From positions 62,001 to 126,000 of the forward strand of contig JAWHQI010000327.1 in the NCBI GenBank assembly GCA_033032865.1: 64,000 nucleotides of DNA. The letters are read 5' to 3'. The DNA comes from Dactylorhiza incarnata. Its lineage: Eukaryota > Streptophyta > Magnoliopsida > Asparagales > Orchidaceae. The position numbers and the translations under genes are program-made. The notes beneath the pieces are model-generated. The model was given only the letters and a program-made list of their open reading frames with translations. It did no database searches and was not told where the DNA came from. Shown piece after piece: positions 10,012 to 20,771 of this stretch. How positions within the stretch are numbered: position 1 is the first letter of the stretch; each line of letters starts with the position of its first letter.

Positions 10012-11010
10012 ATGGCCGACGACGCTCAAGGGGCCCAAACATTGGCCTAAATCCTGGAATCCTTCAAGACCATGATGGCCGACAACCACCAAACCCTCCT
10101 CACCGCGCTCCGACCCGACAACATGCCCTTACCGGCACGGACGGCTTCCGCCTCCTCTCCCTCCGTTCACGAATAACAACCTCATACACCGTAGACGGAG
10201 TTGCTGAACCGCTCGGAAAACCCGACGGTACCACGGTTTGTTAAACTGCTTTCCGATCTTCGAAGGCAAAGAAGACCCCCTTACCTGGCTGACCCGGTGC
10301 GAGCATTTCTTTGCGGCACAGCGCACTCCATTGGAGGATTGGTTGGGCGTCGCCTCCTTCCACTTGATGGGCTCGGCTCAACTGTGGTTCTCCCAGCTTC
10401 ACGGGAGAAGCCCCTTCTCACGTGGGATGACTTCAAGACTCAGTGCAACTTACGTTTCGGGCCCCACTCTGCAGCAACCCCATCGGCGAGTTGATCTCTC
10501 TGAAGCAGTCGGGGTCTATTGACGATTACTTGGAGCAGTTCCAACTACTCTTGGCCCATGCACCGCAGGTCCCCATGGCACACCAGGTGGCCTTCTTTAC
10601 TGCGGGATTACATGAGCGACTCCAAATGGACGTGGAGTTCCAAAATCCGCAGGATCTCTTGACCGCCATGAGTCCCGCACGTATTTGCGAGCGACGCATC
10701 TTACTGGATCGTCCCCACATGGGGCGTCGTAGCAGCGATGTCTCCTTCCGGCACCACGCACATCCCCCACCGCCGCCAGGAGGTGGCCCGACCAGACCAA
10801 AGGAGGGGGAGCGGCCGACTCATATTCGGCGCTTGTCCAATCAGGAGATGTCCGAGCGCCGCACCAAGGGACTTTGTTTCAACTGTGATGAGGCATACAC
10901 TCAGGGACACAAGTGCAAGCGTTTCTTTTGGCTTGAGGTCGACGACCCCTCAGATGCAGACGAAGGGGATGACGAACCAGGGGACCCCGCACTATCAATC
11001 AACGCCACGT
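10012..11010 (+). pseudogene. Gypsy 1 gag
   Basis: An ATG at 10012 opens MADDAQGAQTLA, which stops at once at TAA where related elements have CAA. Downstream, in shifting frames, come PIFEGKEDPLTWLTRCEHFF, DYLEQFQLLLAHAPQVP, LHERLQMDVEFQNP and the zinc knuckle CFNCDEAYTQGHKC (about 10876-10917). At least three frame changes occur between 10200 and 10500. Confidence 0.9.
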
Positions 11011-11029
11011 CAGGTCCACATTCGGGGGA

Positions 11030-11400
11030 CACAGTACAGATGCCTATTTCCGTGGCGGGCCATGAGCTCCTTGCCCTCATGGATACGGGCAGTACCCACA
11101 GTTTCATCAGCGACCACGCCTCCAGCGCCTCCAGCTACCTGTTACTCACCGCAGCCGTTTATGTGTCGCAGTGCCAAATGGCGCCGTGATGATCTGTACG
11201 GGTGTTTGCCGGGACGTTCCGATTATGGTGGCGGATTATCACTCTCGGGTGGACTTCTTTGTCATAGCCCTGCGGGGCTTCGAGGCCGTTATAGGGACTC
11301 GTTGGTTACGCACGCTGGGACCGATTCTGTGGGATTTGGAGGCCCTCATTATGTCATGGGAACATGGGCCTACCTCGACAGTATGGCAGGGCCAACCGAT
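11030..11400 (+). pseudogene. Gypsy 1 protease
   Basis: The active-site motif LMDTGSTHSFISD is intact at about 11078-11116. The frame then shifts near 11150 and continues as VDFFVIALRGFEAVIGTRWL, the end of the protease region with the usual G-T-R-W-L. Confidence 0.85.
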
Positions 11401-11544
11401 GGTGAAGACTAGTCATGCCTTCTTGCTCCAGTCTGCTTCGGCCGAGCAGCCAGGCCTCTCCGACCTCCTGCAGGAGTACATCGACACCTTGGCCGCACCG
11501 CCGGGCTTCCACCCTCGCGCCGCCAGGACCACCGTATCTGCCTC

Positions 11545-12150
11545 TTGCCGAATACGGCCCCGGTGGTCGTCCGCTCATACCGCTATCCCTTTCTACAGAA
11601 GGATGAGATTGAGAGGCAGTGCACCGAGATGCTCCAGCAAGGCATTATCCGCCACAATGTTTCCCCCTTCTCATCACCCATCCTCTTAGTCAGCAAGAGG
11701 GACGGCTCGTGGCGCTTCTGCGTGGATTACCACGCCATGAATGCTCAGACTGTCAAGGGCAAGTTCCCTATTCCAGTTGTGGAAGAGCTATTGGACAAGT
11801 TGCATGGAGCACGCTACTTCTCCAAGTTGGATCTTCGCTCGGGATATCATCAGGTCCGTATGCACCTGGGGGACGTGGAGAAGACCGCCTTCCGAAAACA
11901 TCATGACCACTTCGAGTTTCTGGTGATGCCTTTCGGGCTCACCAACGCCCCATCCACATTTCAGGCCCTCATGAACGAGGTATTCCATACTCTCCTACGT
12001 CGCTGTGTCCTTGTTTTCTTCGATGATATTTTGGTATACAACAACTCTTGGGAGGCGCACCTCGACCACCTCAGACAGGTTCTTCAGCTCGTACGGTCTC
12101 AACGTATCTACTTGAAGGGCTCCAGCCTCCAAGTGCTCATTCAGCACTAA
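11545..12150 (+). pseudogene. Gypsy 1 reverse transcriptase
   Basis: Contains SPILLVSKRDGSWRFCVDYH, FPIPVVEELLDKLHGARYFS, LDLRSGYHQVRM, VMPFGLTNAPSTFQ and the catalytic FFDDILVYN (about 12015-12041). The core is a clean uninterrupted frame; a frameshift near 12120-12160 separates it from the RNase H connection. Confidence 0.93.
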
Positions 12151-12163
12151 CCGAGTCGCCTAC

Positions 12164-12800
12164 TTGGGACACATCGCTGATCACACTGGGGTTGCTGCTG
12201 ATCCAGTCAAGATTCAAGGGGTTCTAGATTGGCCCCTTCCCCAGTCACAACGGGAACTGCGCGGATTCTTAGGTCTGATCGGCTATTACCGACGTTTCAT
12301 CCAGGGGTACACGGTCATCGATGCCCCCTTGTTATCACTCTTACGACGCCAGAGCTTTACATGGGACGACTCGGCCAGGGAGGCTTTTCGAGCTTTACAG
12401 CAAGCTCTAGTCTCCGCCCCAGTTCTACAGCTACCAGATTTTGAGAAGGAGATCCATGTGGAATGCGATGCTTCAGAGATAGCTGCGGGGCGGTGCTTCA
12501 ACAGGACGGGCACCCAATTGCTTACTTTAGCCTCAAGACGGCTCTTCACCATCGGAAGCTGCCCGCCTACGAGCAAGAGCTTATTGTCTTGGCAAAGGCA
12601 GTTCACCACTGGCGGACCTATTTGTAGGGACGTTCCTTTTTGATTCGGACCGATCACTTTAGCCTCAAGTATTTGTTGGAGCAGAGATTGACTACGGTGC
12701 CCCAACAACATTGGGTGAGCCGCCTTTTGGGGTATGATTTCCGAGTGGAGTACAAGGCCGACCACTTGAATCGTGCGGCCGACTCTCTCTCTCGCCGCGA
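12164..12800 (+). pseudogene. Gypsy 1 RNase H
   Basis: LRGFLGLIGYYRRFIQGY, then FEKEIHVECDASEIAAG (12440-12490), a frameshift near 12490-12640, then IRTDHFSLKYLLEQRL and YKADHLNRAADSLSR. All expected motifs are in order, but the domain is split between two frames. Confidence 0.9.
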
Positions 12801-12929
12801 CTCCCCGGATGCTCTCCTCTATGCTATGTATGATCCCTCCTCACAAGTTCTTCCCCGCCTCAGTCAGGAGATTGATGACTCTCCCTTTCTTCGCGAGCTG
12901 CGGCTCCATATCCAGGAGGGGCACCTACC

Positions 12930-14139
12930 GCCGAGTTGGAAGATCCGTGATGGCCTTATCCTCTACAAGGATCGCCTCTATTTGGCAGCGACCTCACCTC
13001 TGATCCGCGTCATTCTTGCTGTCGTCCATGACCGCACTCATGAAGGGATTCACAAGACGCTTCAACGTGTGCGCGCCGAGTTCTTCGGGCCAGGTCTCAA
13101 GCGCAGCGTTCAGACCTACATTGCGGAGTGCATCAGCTGCCAGCGCAGCAAAGCGGAGGCTCTCTCCCCAGCCGGTCTACTACAGCCGCTACCAGTGCCG
13201 ACACAGATATGGGCCGACATCTCCATGGATTTCATTGAGGGATTGCCTCCATCTCGCGGGTTCAATGTCATCCTTATCGTGGTGGACCGTTTCTCCAAGG
13301 GGAGCCACTTCATTGCCATGAGCCGACCCATCAAAGGACCCGTTGTGGCCCGTATTTTCTTCGATCGGGTGTTTCGTCACCACGGGATGTCGGAATGCAT
13401 CGTGTCCGATAGGGACAAAGTCTTCACTTCCGAGTTTTGGCAGGAGTTGTTCGCTCTTTGTGGCTCAAAACGGGCCCTCTCCTCTGCATACCATCCACAG
13501 TCCGATGGCCAGACCGAGGTGGTCAACAGGACCCTCGAGATGTACTTGCGTTGTCTTACGGGGGATCGGCCCATGGATTGGGCCCGCTGGCTACCCTGGG
13601 TGGAGTATTGCTACAATACTTCCTACCACACCGCCCTCCAGACCGCCCCCTTCCACCTCATTTACGGTCGGGAGCCACCCCGCCTCCTCATGTACGTTGT
13701 TGCATCGGCCCGCTTTCCCACTGTCGACGTAGAGCTCCGCACGCGTGACGAGGTTCTTCACCTCGCACGGGACCGGCTCATTCAGGCCCAAGCACGAATG
13801 GAGGATACCTACAACAGCAACCACCTGGAATTATTCTTTGCTCCAGGAAATTGGGTTTGGCTTAAACGCTGGCCCTACCGACAAGCAACCCTCTCCAAAG
13901 GGGCATATCAGAAGTTGGGGCCCAAATTCTTCGGTCCTTTTGAGATCCTCCACCGCATCGGGGACGTGGCTTACCGTCTCCGCCTTGACGACGACGCGCG
14001 AATTCACGACGTCCTTCATGTGTCCCAGCTGAAGCCCTTTGTTGGCGACCCCCCTGCAGCAACTTTGATTCCATTGCCGCCACCACCACAAGACAAGCTT
14101 GATGTCGAGCCGGGCGGAGATGTTACCGATCTGCATTAG
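12930..14139 (+). CDS. Gypsy 1 integrase (long open frame)
   Basis: The end of RNase H and the whole integrase share one open frame from 12640 to 14139. The HHCC finger is VVHDRTHEGIHK with CISCQRSK. Catalytic residues are D in DISMDF (13215), D in VSDRDKVF (13408) and E in GQTEVVNR (13516); the last two are 35 residues apart, a proper DD35E. The C-terminal GPFEILHRIGDVAYRL and DVLHVSQLKPFVGD follow. The chromodomain that usually comes next is absent: the text jumps from PPPP to DKLDVEPGGDVTDLH and stops within the 3' LTR. Confidence 0.93.
14107..14120 (+). other. Gypsy 1 polypurine tract
   Basis: GAGCCGGGCGGAGA directly precedes the 3' LTR. It is purine-rich but interrupted, and it overlaps the end of the integrase frame. 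Confidence 0.6.
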
Positions 14140-14345
14140 GAAATCACTTACAAACGTCGCGAACCACGAACAATGCGTGCTTGATCTATCATTTCTATTT
14201 CACATGCTATTTTTATTTCGTTTAGTACGTTTTTAACCTCAATTGTTGTTAAGCCTTATTGAGGGAGCAAGTTGGTCTTTTACTTTGATGGTTGGACTTT
14301 ATGTGGTGGTATTGGAATGAAATGGGGGAAGGAAGAATGTAATTG

Positions 14346-14385
<40 letters not shown>

Positions 14386-14615
14386 TCTCTCGTTCTCTCT
14401 CTCTCTCTATTCTCCCGATAGAAACAACGCCTCCCCCTTCCGCCAACCCTAGTCGTTGGCGCATCGCTCCTCGCGCTCGCCGCCGCCGCCGAAGGAGCTT
14501 CTCCGCCTCCTCTTCACCATTGCTCCCAAGGGCTCAAGGAAGGGATCCTCCTCTTCCCTCCGGGACTTCCCTCTCCAACGGCCGTTCACCCGCTCGCAAT
14601 CACGGGACCGTAACA
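14121..14615 (+). repeat. Gypsy 1 3' LTR
   Basis: Runs from TGTTACCGATCTGCATTAGG to GGGACCGTAACA and matches the 5' LTR with scattered substitutions. It holds a (TC)n run at about 14349-14377. Confidence 0.95.
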
Positions 14616-15232
14616 TACACAGAAAATTATTTTACCCAAAGATCGTTTTTCAATATATTGGCCGATATATTCGGTTTTTCATATATCAGCCGATACGAGA
14701 TATTGAAATACCGTATGATATTTCAATATCTCGTACTTATTATAAATGAAAAAACCCTAAATCTACCCATGCCGACGTGAGAAGCTCATTTCACTTCTCT
14801 CCGTGTTCTCCTATATCTTTGAGAAAGATGACAATCTCGGTTTCTCTTCTTCATCTCCTCTGTCATGACTTCCTCTAAGAAAATTTTTAGGGTGCTTTTT
14901 TGGCGGTGGTCTCTCATATCTGTCGTTGAAGATTCTATCCTTTGATTTACGGTTTCAATCTCTTTGTTGTTGCTTCTTTTGCTCCATCTATTGTTTCACT
15001 ACAGGTTCTGCGCTTATGTTCTCACTTTTGTGCTAATTGATGTTCTGTATTTTTGTTCTTCACTTCTCTTTAGTCTAGTACTTGTCTATTATTTTGACAA
15101 TGGTTGTTCTGCAGTTCATTAGTCAGTTTTTATTTCGACTGTTGTAGTGATGTTGCAGCGCTGCTCCTCTCTTTATGTTCTCCTACCATAGTACTTCTGC
15201 TACTACATTTATGTGCTGACCATTTTGTTTTG
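14616..15232 (+). other. Flank with GATATATCGG-type motifs; possible hAT-derived leader
   Basis: Just right of gypsy 1 are repeated (G)CCGATATAT motifs (14660-14695) and a perfect 14-base inverted repeat CGAGATATTGAAAT (14696-14709 and 14720-14733). A T-rich, intron-like stretch with no recognised gene follows. Similar motifs occur at 42870-42905. The sequence continues right of copia 2 at 20772. I suspect the end of a non-autonomous hAT-like element, but the element's borders are not clear. Confidence 0.35.
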
Positions 15233-15772
15233 TGTAGAAATCCAAAATCCAAAATGGAAAAAGGATTTATTTTTTTCTTCTTTATCAATGAATACAAGGT
15301 TGTGCTTCACCAATGCTCTGGATGCTGAATGAAGGAAGCATGGTTATGTGCACATAAATCAAAATGGATTCTTGGGTCTGCCCTCTCTGATGTCTTCGGC
15401 TTTGATTTGGGGCCATGATTCCGCAGCAAACGCGACGGTATAGGGGGCCACTATTTCAGTGGTACTCTGTGAGCAGCCACTTTGTGCATTTAGTGTCAAA
15501 GGTTAGGTCTTTCTCCTCTGAGAGAAGCCACTTTGTGCACGGTGCCAAAGGTTAGGTCTGTTTCCAATCTTCCCCCGCCCATACCCCCAATGATTGGGGA
15601 CTATATGGGTTATGTTGTTGTTGTTGTATCAATGAATACAAGGATTTGTACATAAATATATAGGAAGGAGAAGTTAAATATGAACTCCAAACCAAGGTGT
15701 GAGACTAAACTAAACATGCCAACAACGGTCCTTTGTACGGGCTTTTACATGGGCTAAGTCAATTTTTCTACA
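15233..15772 (-). repeat. Copia 2 3' LTR, with insert
   Basis: Begins TGTAGAAATCCAAAATCC and ends CAATTTTTCTACA. Apart from the insert at 15300-15626 and the duplicated target site, it matches 20574-20766. Confidence 0.93.
15300..15626 (+). mobile_element. SINE-like retroposon with (TTG)n tail, copy A
   Basis: A 327-bp insert inside the copia 2 LTR, flanked by a perfect 17-base target duplication TATCAATGAATACAAGG (15283-15299 and 15627-15643). It ends in GTTGTTGTTGTTGT. The long duplication and simple tail show LINE-mediated insertion. The tail resembles that of the Au SINE and RTE families, which is inference. A second copy lies at 63334-63664 on the minus strand. I see no clear tRNA-like A and B boxes. 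Confidence 0.82.
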
Positions 15773-16520
15773 CTCCCCCGCAAGCTCGGAGCATACAGAT
15801 TATAGGTGTCAAGCTTGAAAACGAACTGCCGGTATAGTGAGTGTGATAAGGTCTTGGTGAGAACATCAGAAATCTGCTTAGCAACGGGCACATGTTGTAA
15901 ATCAAGTTTGCGTAGCTGAACCTTTTCCCTGATGAAATGACAATCAACTTCTATATGTTTGGTACGTTCATGAAAAACGGGATTCTTTGCGATATAGATA
16001 ACAACCCGACTATCGGAGCAGAGAACTGCCGGAAATGGGAGTTTCACACCAAGATTAGTAAGAAGACTTTCCAACCACGTGAGTTCAGAAACAGGAGATG
16101 CATTGAATGATACTCAGCCTCTGCAGACGAGCGTGCCACCTCCGTTTGCTTCTTGCATCGTCGGGTGATTATGTGTCCTCCAAAGTATGTGCAGTAGCCG
16201 CTCGTAGACTGACGATCATCAAGAGAACTGACATAGTCTACATCAGAGTAGACAACTAAGGATAGAGAAGATGAAGCTTATACACAAGCACTTCTCCAGG
16301 GGCATTCTTCAGATACGGAAGAATTTGCTTGGCAACCTGGATGTGGGACATCCGAGTAGCATGCATGAACCGACTGACCACCCGAACAACAAAGGATATA
16401 TCGGGTCGTGTGACCGTTAAATAGATAAGTTTGCCAACCAGACGACGATAGTGCTCCGAATTAGGGAGAAGCAAATCTGAGTCAGATGTATGAGCACAGA
16501 GCTTGTGGTTGACATCCATC
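15754..16520 (-). pseudogene. Copia 2 RNase H
   Basis: LVGKLIYLTVTRPDISFVVRV (16440-16375) and the C-terminal half LCSDSRVVIYIAKNPVFHE, HIEVDCHFIREKV and DVLTKTLS occur in order. The stretch between (16080-16260) has the YSD-SLDDRQS and RSSAEAEY motifs in broken frames. Confidence 0.85.
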
Positions 16521-16559
16521 GGTGTTTGCAGGTTTGCATCCTGAGTAGCCTACCTCGTG

Positions 16560-17260
16560 AAGGTCTTAACAGTACTTCCGTTGAGACAGGATGAGTCCAT
16601 CAGATCGACGAGCTACCTTAATGCCCAAGAAATATCGGAGGTTGCCCAAATCTTAGTTTGAAAATGTGAGGTCAAGTGCTTCTTGATCATAGAGATACTG
16701 TTTAGATCATCTCCCGTGATGAGAATATCATGAACATATACCAAAAGTATCACCGTGCCTACTGGACGGCGATGTGTAAACAAGGAGAAGTCCGCCAAGC
16801 TCCGAGTGAAGCCAAAATTCCGAACGACTCGACTGAATTTATCAAACCAAACCCAAGGAGACTACTTGAGGATATAGAGAGATTTCTTGAGGTGGTAGAC
16901 AAGGGACTCCCTCGTGATTTCATAACCAAAAGGTTGTTGCATGCAACCAGTCTCAGCGAGATCACAATTAAGGAAGACATTTTTGATGTCGAGTTGATGC
17001 AACGGCCAATGGCAATGGACGACCAAGGTGATCAAGACCCGATCGGTATTCAACTTACCGACAGGTGAGAATGTCTCTTCATAGTCAAGTCCATATTGTT
17101 GAGTGAATCTGCGAGCCAGAAGACGAGCTTTGAGACGCTCAACGGTCCCATTAGGAAGATGCTTCACAGTGAAGACCCATTTACATCGCACACGAGATTG
17201 TCAAGGAGGAAGGGGGCAAGGTCCCAGGTTTGATTAGCCTAGAGGGCAGCCATTTCTTCA
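16560..17260 (-). pseudogene. Copia 2 reverse transcriptase
   Basis: WVFTVKHLPNGTVERLKARL, GLDYEETFSPVGKLNTDRV and LHQLDIKNVFLNCDLAET are readable at 17180-16960. The catalytic box is YVHDILITGDD (about 16742-16710): the first Asp of YVDD is His. Frameshifts occur near 16860 and 16660. Confidence 0.88.
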
Positions 17261-17429
17261 TCCATCGCTGCCCTCCACCCCGGATGCTGAAGAGCCTCCT
17301 GTACAAAAGAGGGGGTGGAAATAGAAGACAAAAGTCACAAACCTATGAAATTTGGGAGATAAGCGGTGTAAGGAGATATGGTGAGAGATAGGGTGAGCAG
17401 TAGATGTCGTAGGCAGATCAGCTGGTTAC

Positions 17430-18420
17430 GAAGCATCACCAGTAGGGGATAAATGTCTCAGGGCATCAGATGAGGGATGACAACGAGTGTAGACATGAAG
17501 AGGAGGAGGCGATTGTGGGAGTACGGGAGGTGGTGGTGGAAGTAGAGGAGGCATGTTGTTGTTGATAGGTACGTTAGGTCGTGGGATAACAAGTAAGAAG
17601 GTATCATTAGAAGTCAAGAAGTAGAAGGGTTGATCCCCAAGGTAACATCCACAGATGTAATGAGTTTTCGAGTAGCGAGAGAGTAACACACAACCCTTCT
17701 GCGTGCGAGAGTATCCAACAAATATATACTTGGTAACACGGGGTGCCAATTTATCCAATACAAGGCTAAGATGATGGACAAAGAAAACACTGCTGAAGAC
17801 ACGAGGAGTCAAAGGGAAGAGGGGTTGCGAAGGAAAGATGATGGTGAATGGCGTCGCAAAGTTAACAATGGAAAAAGGGCATGCGATTAATTAGATAACG
17901 TGCGGTGGAAATTGCGAAGTGTCAATAGGTCTTGTGGATTTGCATTAGAAACATAAGGGAGCGAGCAACCTCGAGGACGTGGCGGTTCTTCCGTTCGGCT
18001 ACACCATTTTGTTGCGGTGTATAGGTGCATGAGGTTTGGTGGATAATATCAAGCATAGTATAAACTTTTTGGAAGTTGTGACTTGTATATTCGCGCGCAT
18101 TATCGGTTCGAAGGATTTTAATTGAGCGCGAGAATTGAGTATGGGTCTCAGTGATAAAGGAACGGAAGACATGTAGTAGTTCAGAGTGATCGCACAACAA
18201 ATACAACCATGTCATGCGAGAATAATCATCAATAAATGTAAGAAAATAACAATATCCAGATAAACTAGTAGTTTATACAGGCCCCAATCTGAGTGCACTA
18301 AATCAAAAGGAGCAGTGCTCCGAGTACATTGGGGGGGGGGGGGAAGGTAGAGCGATGTTGTTTCCCGTAGATACACGAGTCACATGTAAAATCAGTAAAG
18401 AAAAAATCAGGAAGAGCTAT
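17430..18420 (-). pseudogene. Copia 2 integrase
   Basis: LRTDNAREYTSHNFQKV holds the second Asp and QQNGVAERKNRHVLEVARS the Glu (18100-17960). TPRVFSSVFFVHH and FVGYSRTQKGCVLL follow. Frames change near 17900 and 17810. The zinc-binding N-terminus (18460-18350) is badly damaged and includes a G run at 18332-18343. Confidence 0.85.
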
Positions 18421-18627
18421 TTTTGCGGAATAGAAAGAGGAGCATGACCAAGACGTCGGTGCCAATCCACAGAACTAACAGAGGAGAGAACTGAGGTGGG
18501 ATGGTCTAGAGTGTAGAGCCCATTTGACAGTCGTCCTCTACCAATGATATTCCTCATCCGTCAATCCTGCACCACAAACGAAGAAGAGAAAAATGTGATG
18601 GAACAGTTATGATCATTAATAAAACGA

Positions 18628-19890
18628 CTAACATAGAGAAGATTGAATTGAGAGCCAGGAATATGAAGCACATAACAGAGAGAGAGAGAGGGACAAAGTG
18701 AGTGGCGTGTCTCCAGAGCCGCAGACCGGGGTGGTGTCGCCATTGGCGACCGTGATAAATTTCGGACAAGCAGAGTCTGTATACTGAGAAGGCTTCTGCA
18801 GAGTAATATGGTCTGTCGCCCCAGTGTCCACTATCCAAGAGAGACTAAGGAAAAAACACAATATACCTTCATTGGAGATAGAGACGACGGAGCCAGACGT
18901 CCGAGTAACCAGCCTCCGAAGATGTCTTAGTTCTTCTCGCAAGGTGTTAATACCAAAGCAAGATGTGGTATGACCATCCACTGCAGGAGAAACGTGGTGC
19001 TGAGAGGTGGAGGGATGCGGCAGGAACCCATGTTTTCGATAACAAGTGGCCTCAGTATGATTCGTCTGCCCACAATGGGTACACATGCAAGTGTTTTGCC
19101 CCTTGGAGCGATTGCGGCCATCACGCCAACCTCCCCGAGATCCATTGCGACCTCCAAGGTGCCCAAGATGTGGAGGACGAGCGTCAGGAGAGTGTTGGAG
19201 TAGTACAGAAGAGGGATGCATTAGGATATCGACGAGCGGAGTCACCTTCAAGATCATGGAGCACACATCTAGAGGAACGAAATAGTGGGAGAGGATAAGA
19301 TGGTCGCACAGACACTATGGAGATGAGGTGGTAGCCATGCCATCATTAGAGCTATGTCGATAGCCTCTTTCTGAGCACGTTGGGTAGCAAGATCCAACGT
19401 CGAAGACTGGTGCTAAACCCAGGCCTCAATGAGTGTCTTGTATTGGGCCACAAAGGATGTCAGGTCACCGTCTGAACCAGGGTTAACGGTCTGGAGATCC
19501 CAAAAGATATCGAACAGATGATGCAAGTTGTCCTGCCCAAAGTATAAGGTCTTCAGTTAATTCCACATAGCTTTAGTGGCCTCGTGGTGTATAGTCATGC
19601 GATATGATTCACTGTCCATTGAGTTGAGGATCCATGACTGCACGCGTCCATCATCCCAAATCCATTGCTCGGTAGGCTCAGCAGGGGTATCGCGAGTGAT
19701 ATGATGAAGGAGACCTTTGGTCTGGAGGACGCGGCGCACAGAGTGTACCCACTCAACAAAGTTTTTCTTCCCGGTGAGGGAGATAGTTGTAATGCGAAGT
19801 TCGTCCCGGATGTCAGGGAGAGGGGCCGAAGCAAGTGCGAGGAGGGTGGAGGGAGCAGACGTAGCATTCGTTCCCGCGTGATGAGACATT
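18628..19890 (-). pseudogene. Copia 2 gag and protease
   Basis: Gag starts at 19889 (MSHHAGTNATSAPSTLLALA). It has the conserved LTGKKNFVEWVHSVRRVLQT segment, breaks near 19556, and continues to the zinc knuckle CTHCGQTNHTEATC (19145-19104). The protease motif WIVDTGATDHIT (18840-18805) is intact. The nearest relative in the window is copia 4 gag. Confidence 0.88.
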
Positions 19891-20560
19891 GTTGGGAGAG
19901 AAGGATGTGAAATAGAGGTCCCGCGAGCACCGGAGGGAACATATAAGAAAGAGCTGCAGGAGAAAATAGGGGCTCGACGAGCTCAAGAGAAAAACTGAGG
20001 TCCTGCGAGCTCAGGAGGAAATAGCCGAGAAAGAGCTGCATGGAGCTCTGAAGGAGTGAACCCACGAGGTCCCACAGAGAGAGGAACAGCGGGTCAGCAG
20101 GTCGCAGGAGGAAGTCATCGGGCGAGCTATCTGCAGGCCGCAGGATGAAATCGGTGAGCTCCTGCGAGATCAATGGAGGCAGAGAAATCGCCGAACGAGG
20201 CGCGCTCCAGTTCGCAGGAAGAAAAAAATGCGCCGATGAGTTCTGAGCGTAAGCTCGAGTCCAGCGGAAAGCAAGATTATGCTGTCAAAGTGAGCTTCAT
20301 GTTGTAGGAGGAAGATTCAAGCTCCTGGCGCGATCGTTCTCGAGCGGCGAGACCGTAGGCAGGAGCTGTGAGAAACAGTTGTCCAGTGTGCCTATAAAAA
20401 GGCGGGCGGGCAAACTTAATCGTGGGGTCGACGATCAAACAGATAACATGTGATACCAAGTAACAAGGGCGAGTACCCAAACAAAGAGACAAAAAATTGG
20501 AGAAAGTCTCAATTGGCACGAGAAGGAGTCAATCATCGAGAGTCCTCCAATTTGAATCGT

Positions 20561-20573
20561 GTCGCTCTGATAC
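20561..20573 (-). other. Copia 2 primer-binding site
   Basis: The minus strand reads TGGTATCAGAGCG directly inside the 5' LTR, an initiator tRNA-Met type site. Confidence 0.88.
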
Positions 20574-20766
20574 CATGTAGAAATCCAAAATACAAAATGG
20601 AAAAAGGATTTCTTTCTTTCTTCTTTATCAATGAATACAAGAATTTGTACATGAATATATAGGATAATAGGAAGTAGGAGTAAAAGCTCAAATTCAAACC
20701 AAGGCGTGGGACTAAACTAAACTTTCCAACAATGGACCTTTACATGGACTAGTCAATTTTTCTACA
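20574..20766 (-). repeat. Copia 2 5' LTR
   Basis: A 193-bp LTR, from TGTAGAAATCC to TTTCTACA. It lies next to the primer site and is uninterrupted. Confidence 0.93.
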
Positions 20767-20771
20767 TTTTG

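Larger units (their letters stand above)
9273..14615 (+). mobile_element. Ty3/gypsy retrotransposon 1 (chromovirus-like)
   Basis: Full-length element of 5343 bp with 474 and 495 bp LTRs. A perfect 5-bp target duplication TACAC lies on both sides (9268-9272, 14616-14620). It has an initiator-Met-type primer site and gag, protease, RT, RNase H and integrase in Ty3/gypsy order. The zinc knuckle and integrase look like the Tekay/Reina side of the chromoviruses, which is inference. The chromodomain is missing and several frameshifts disable the polyprotein. Confidence 0.95.
15233..20766 (-). mobile_element. Ty1/copia retrotransposon 2
   Basis: Minus-strand element of 5534 bp with a perfect 5-bp target duplication TTTTG (15228-15232 and 20767-20771). 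The LTRs are about 195 bp; the left one is stretched to 540 bp by a SINE-like insert. PBS and PPT are in the right places. The coding region carries many stops and frameshifts. It belongs to the same family as copia 4 at 47808-53016, with a matching gag. Confidence 0.94.
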
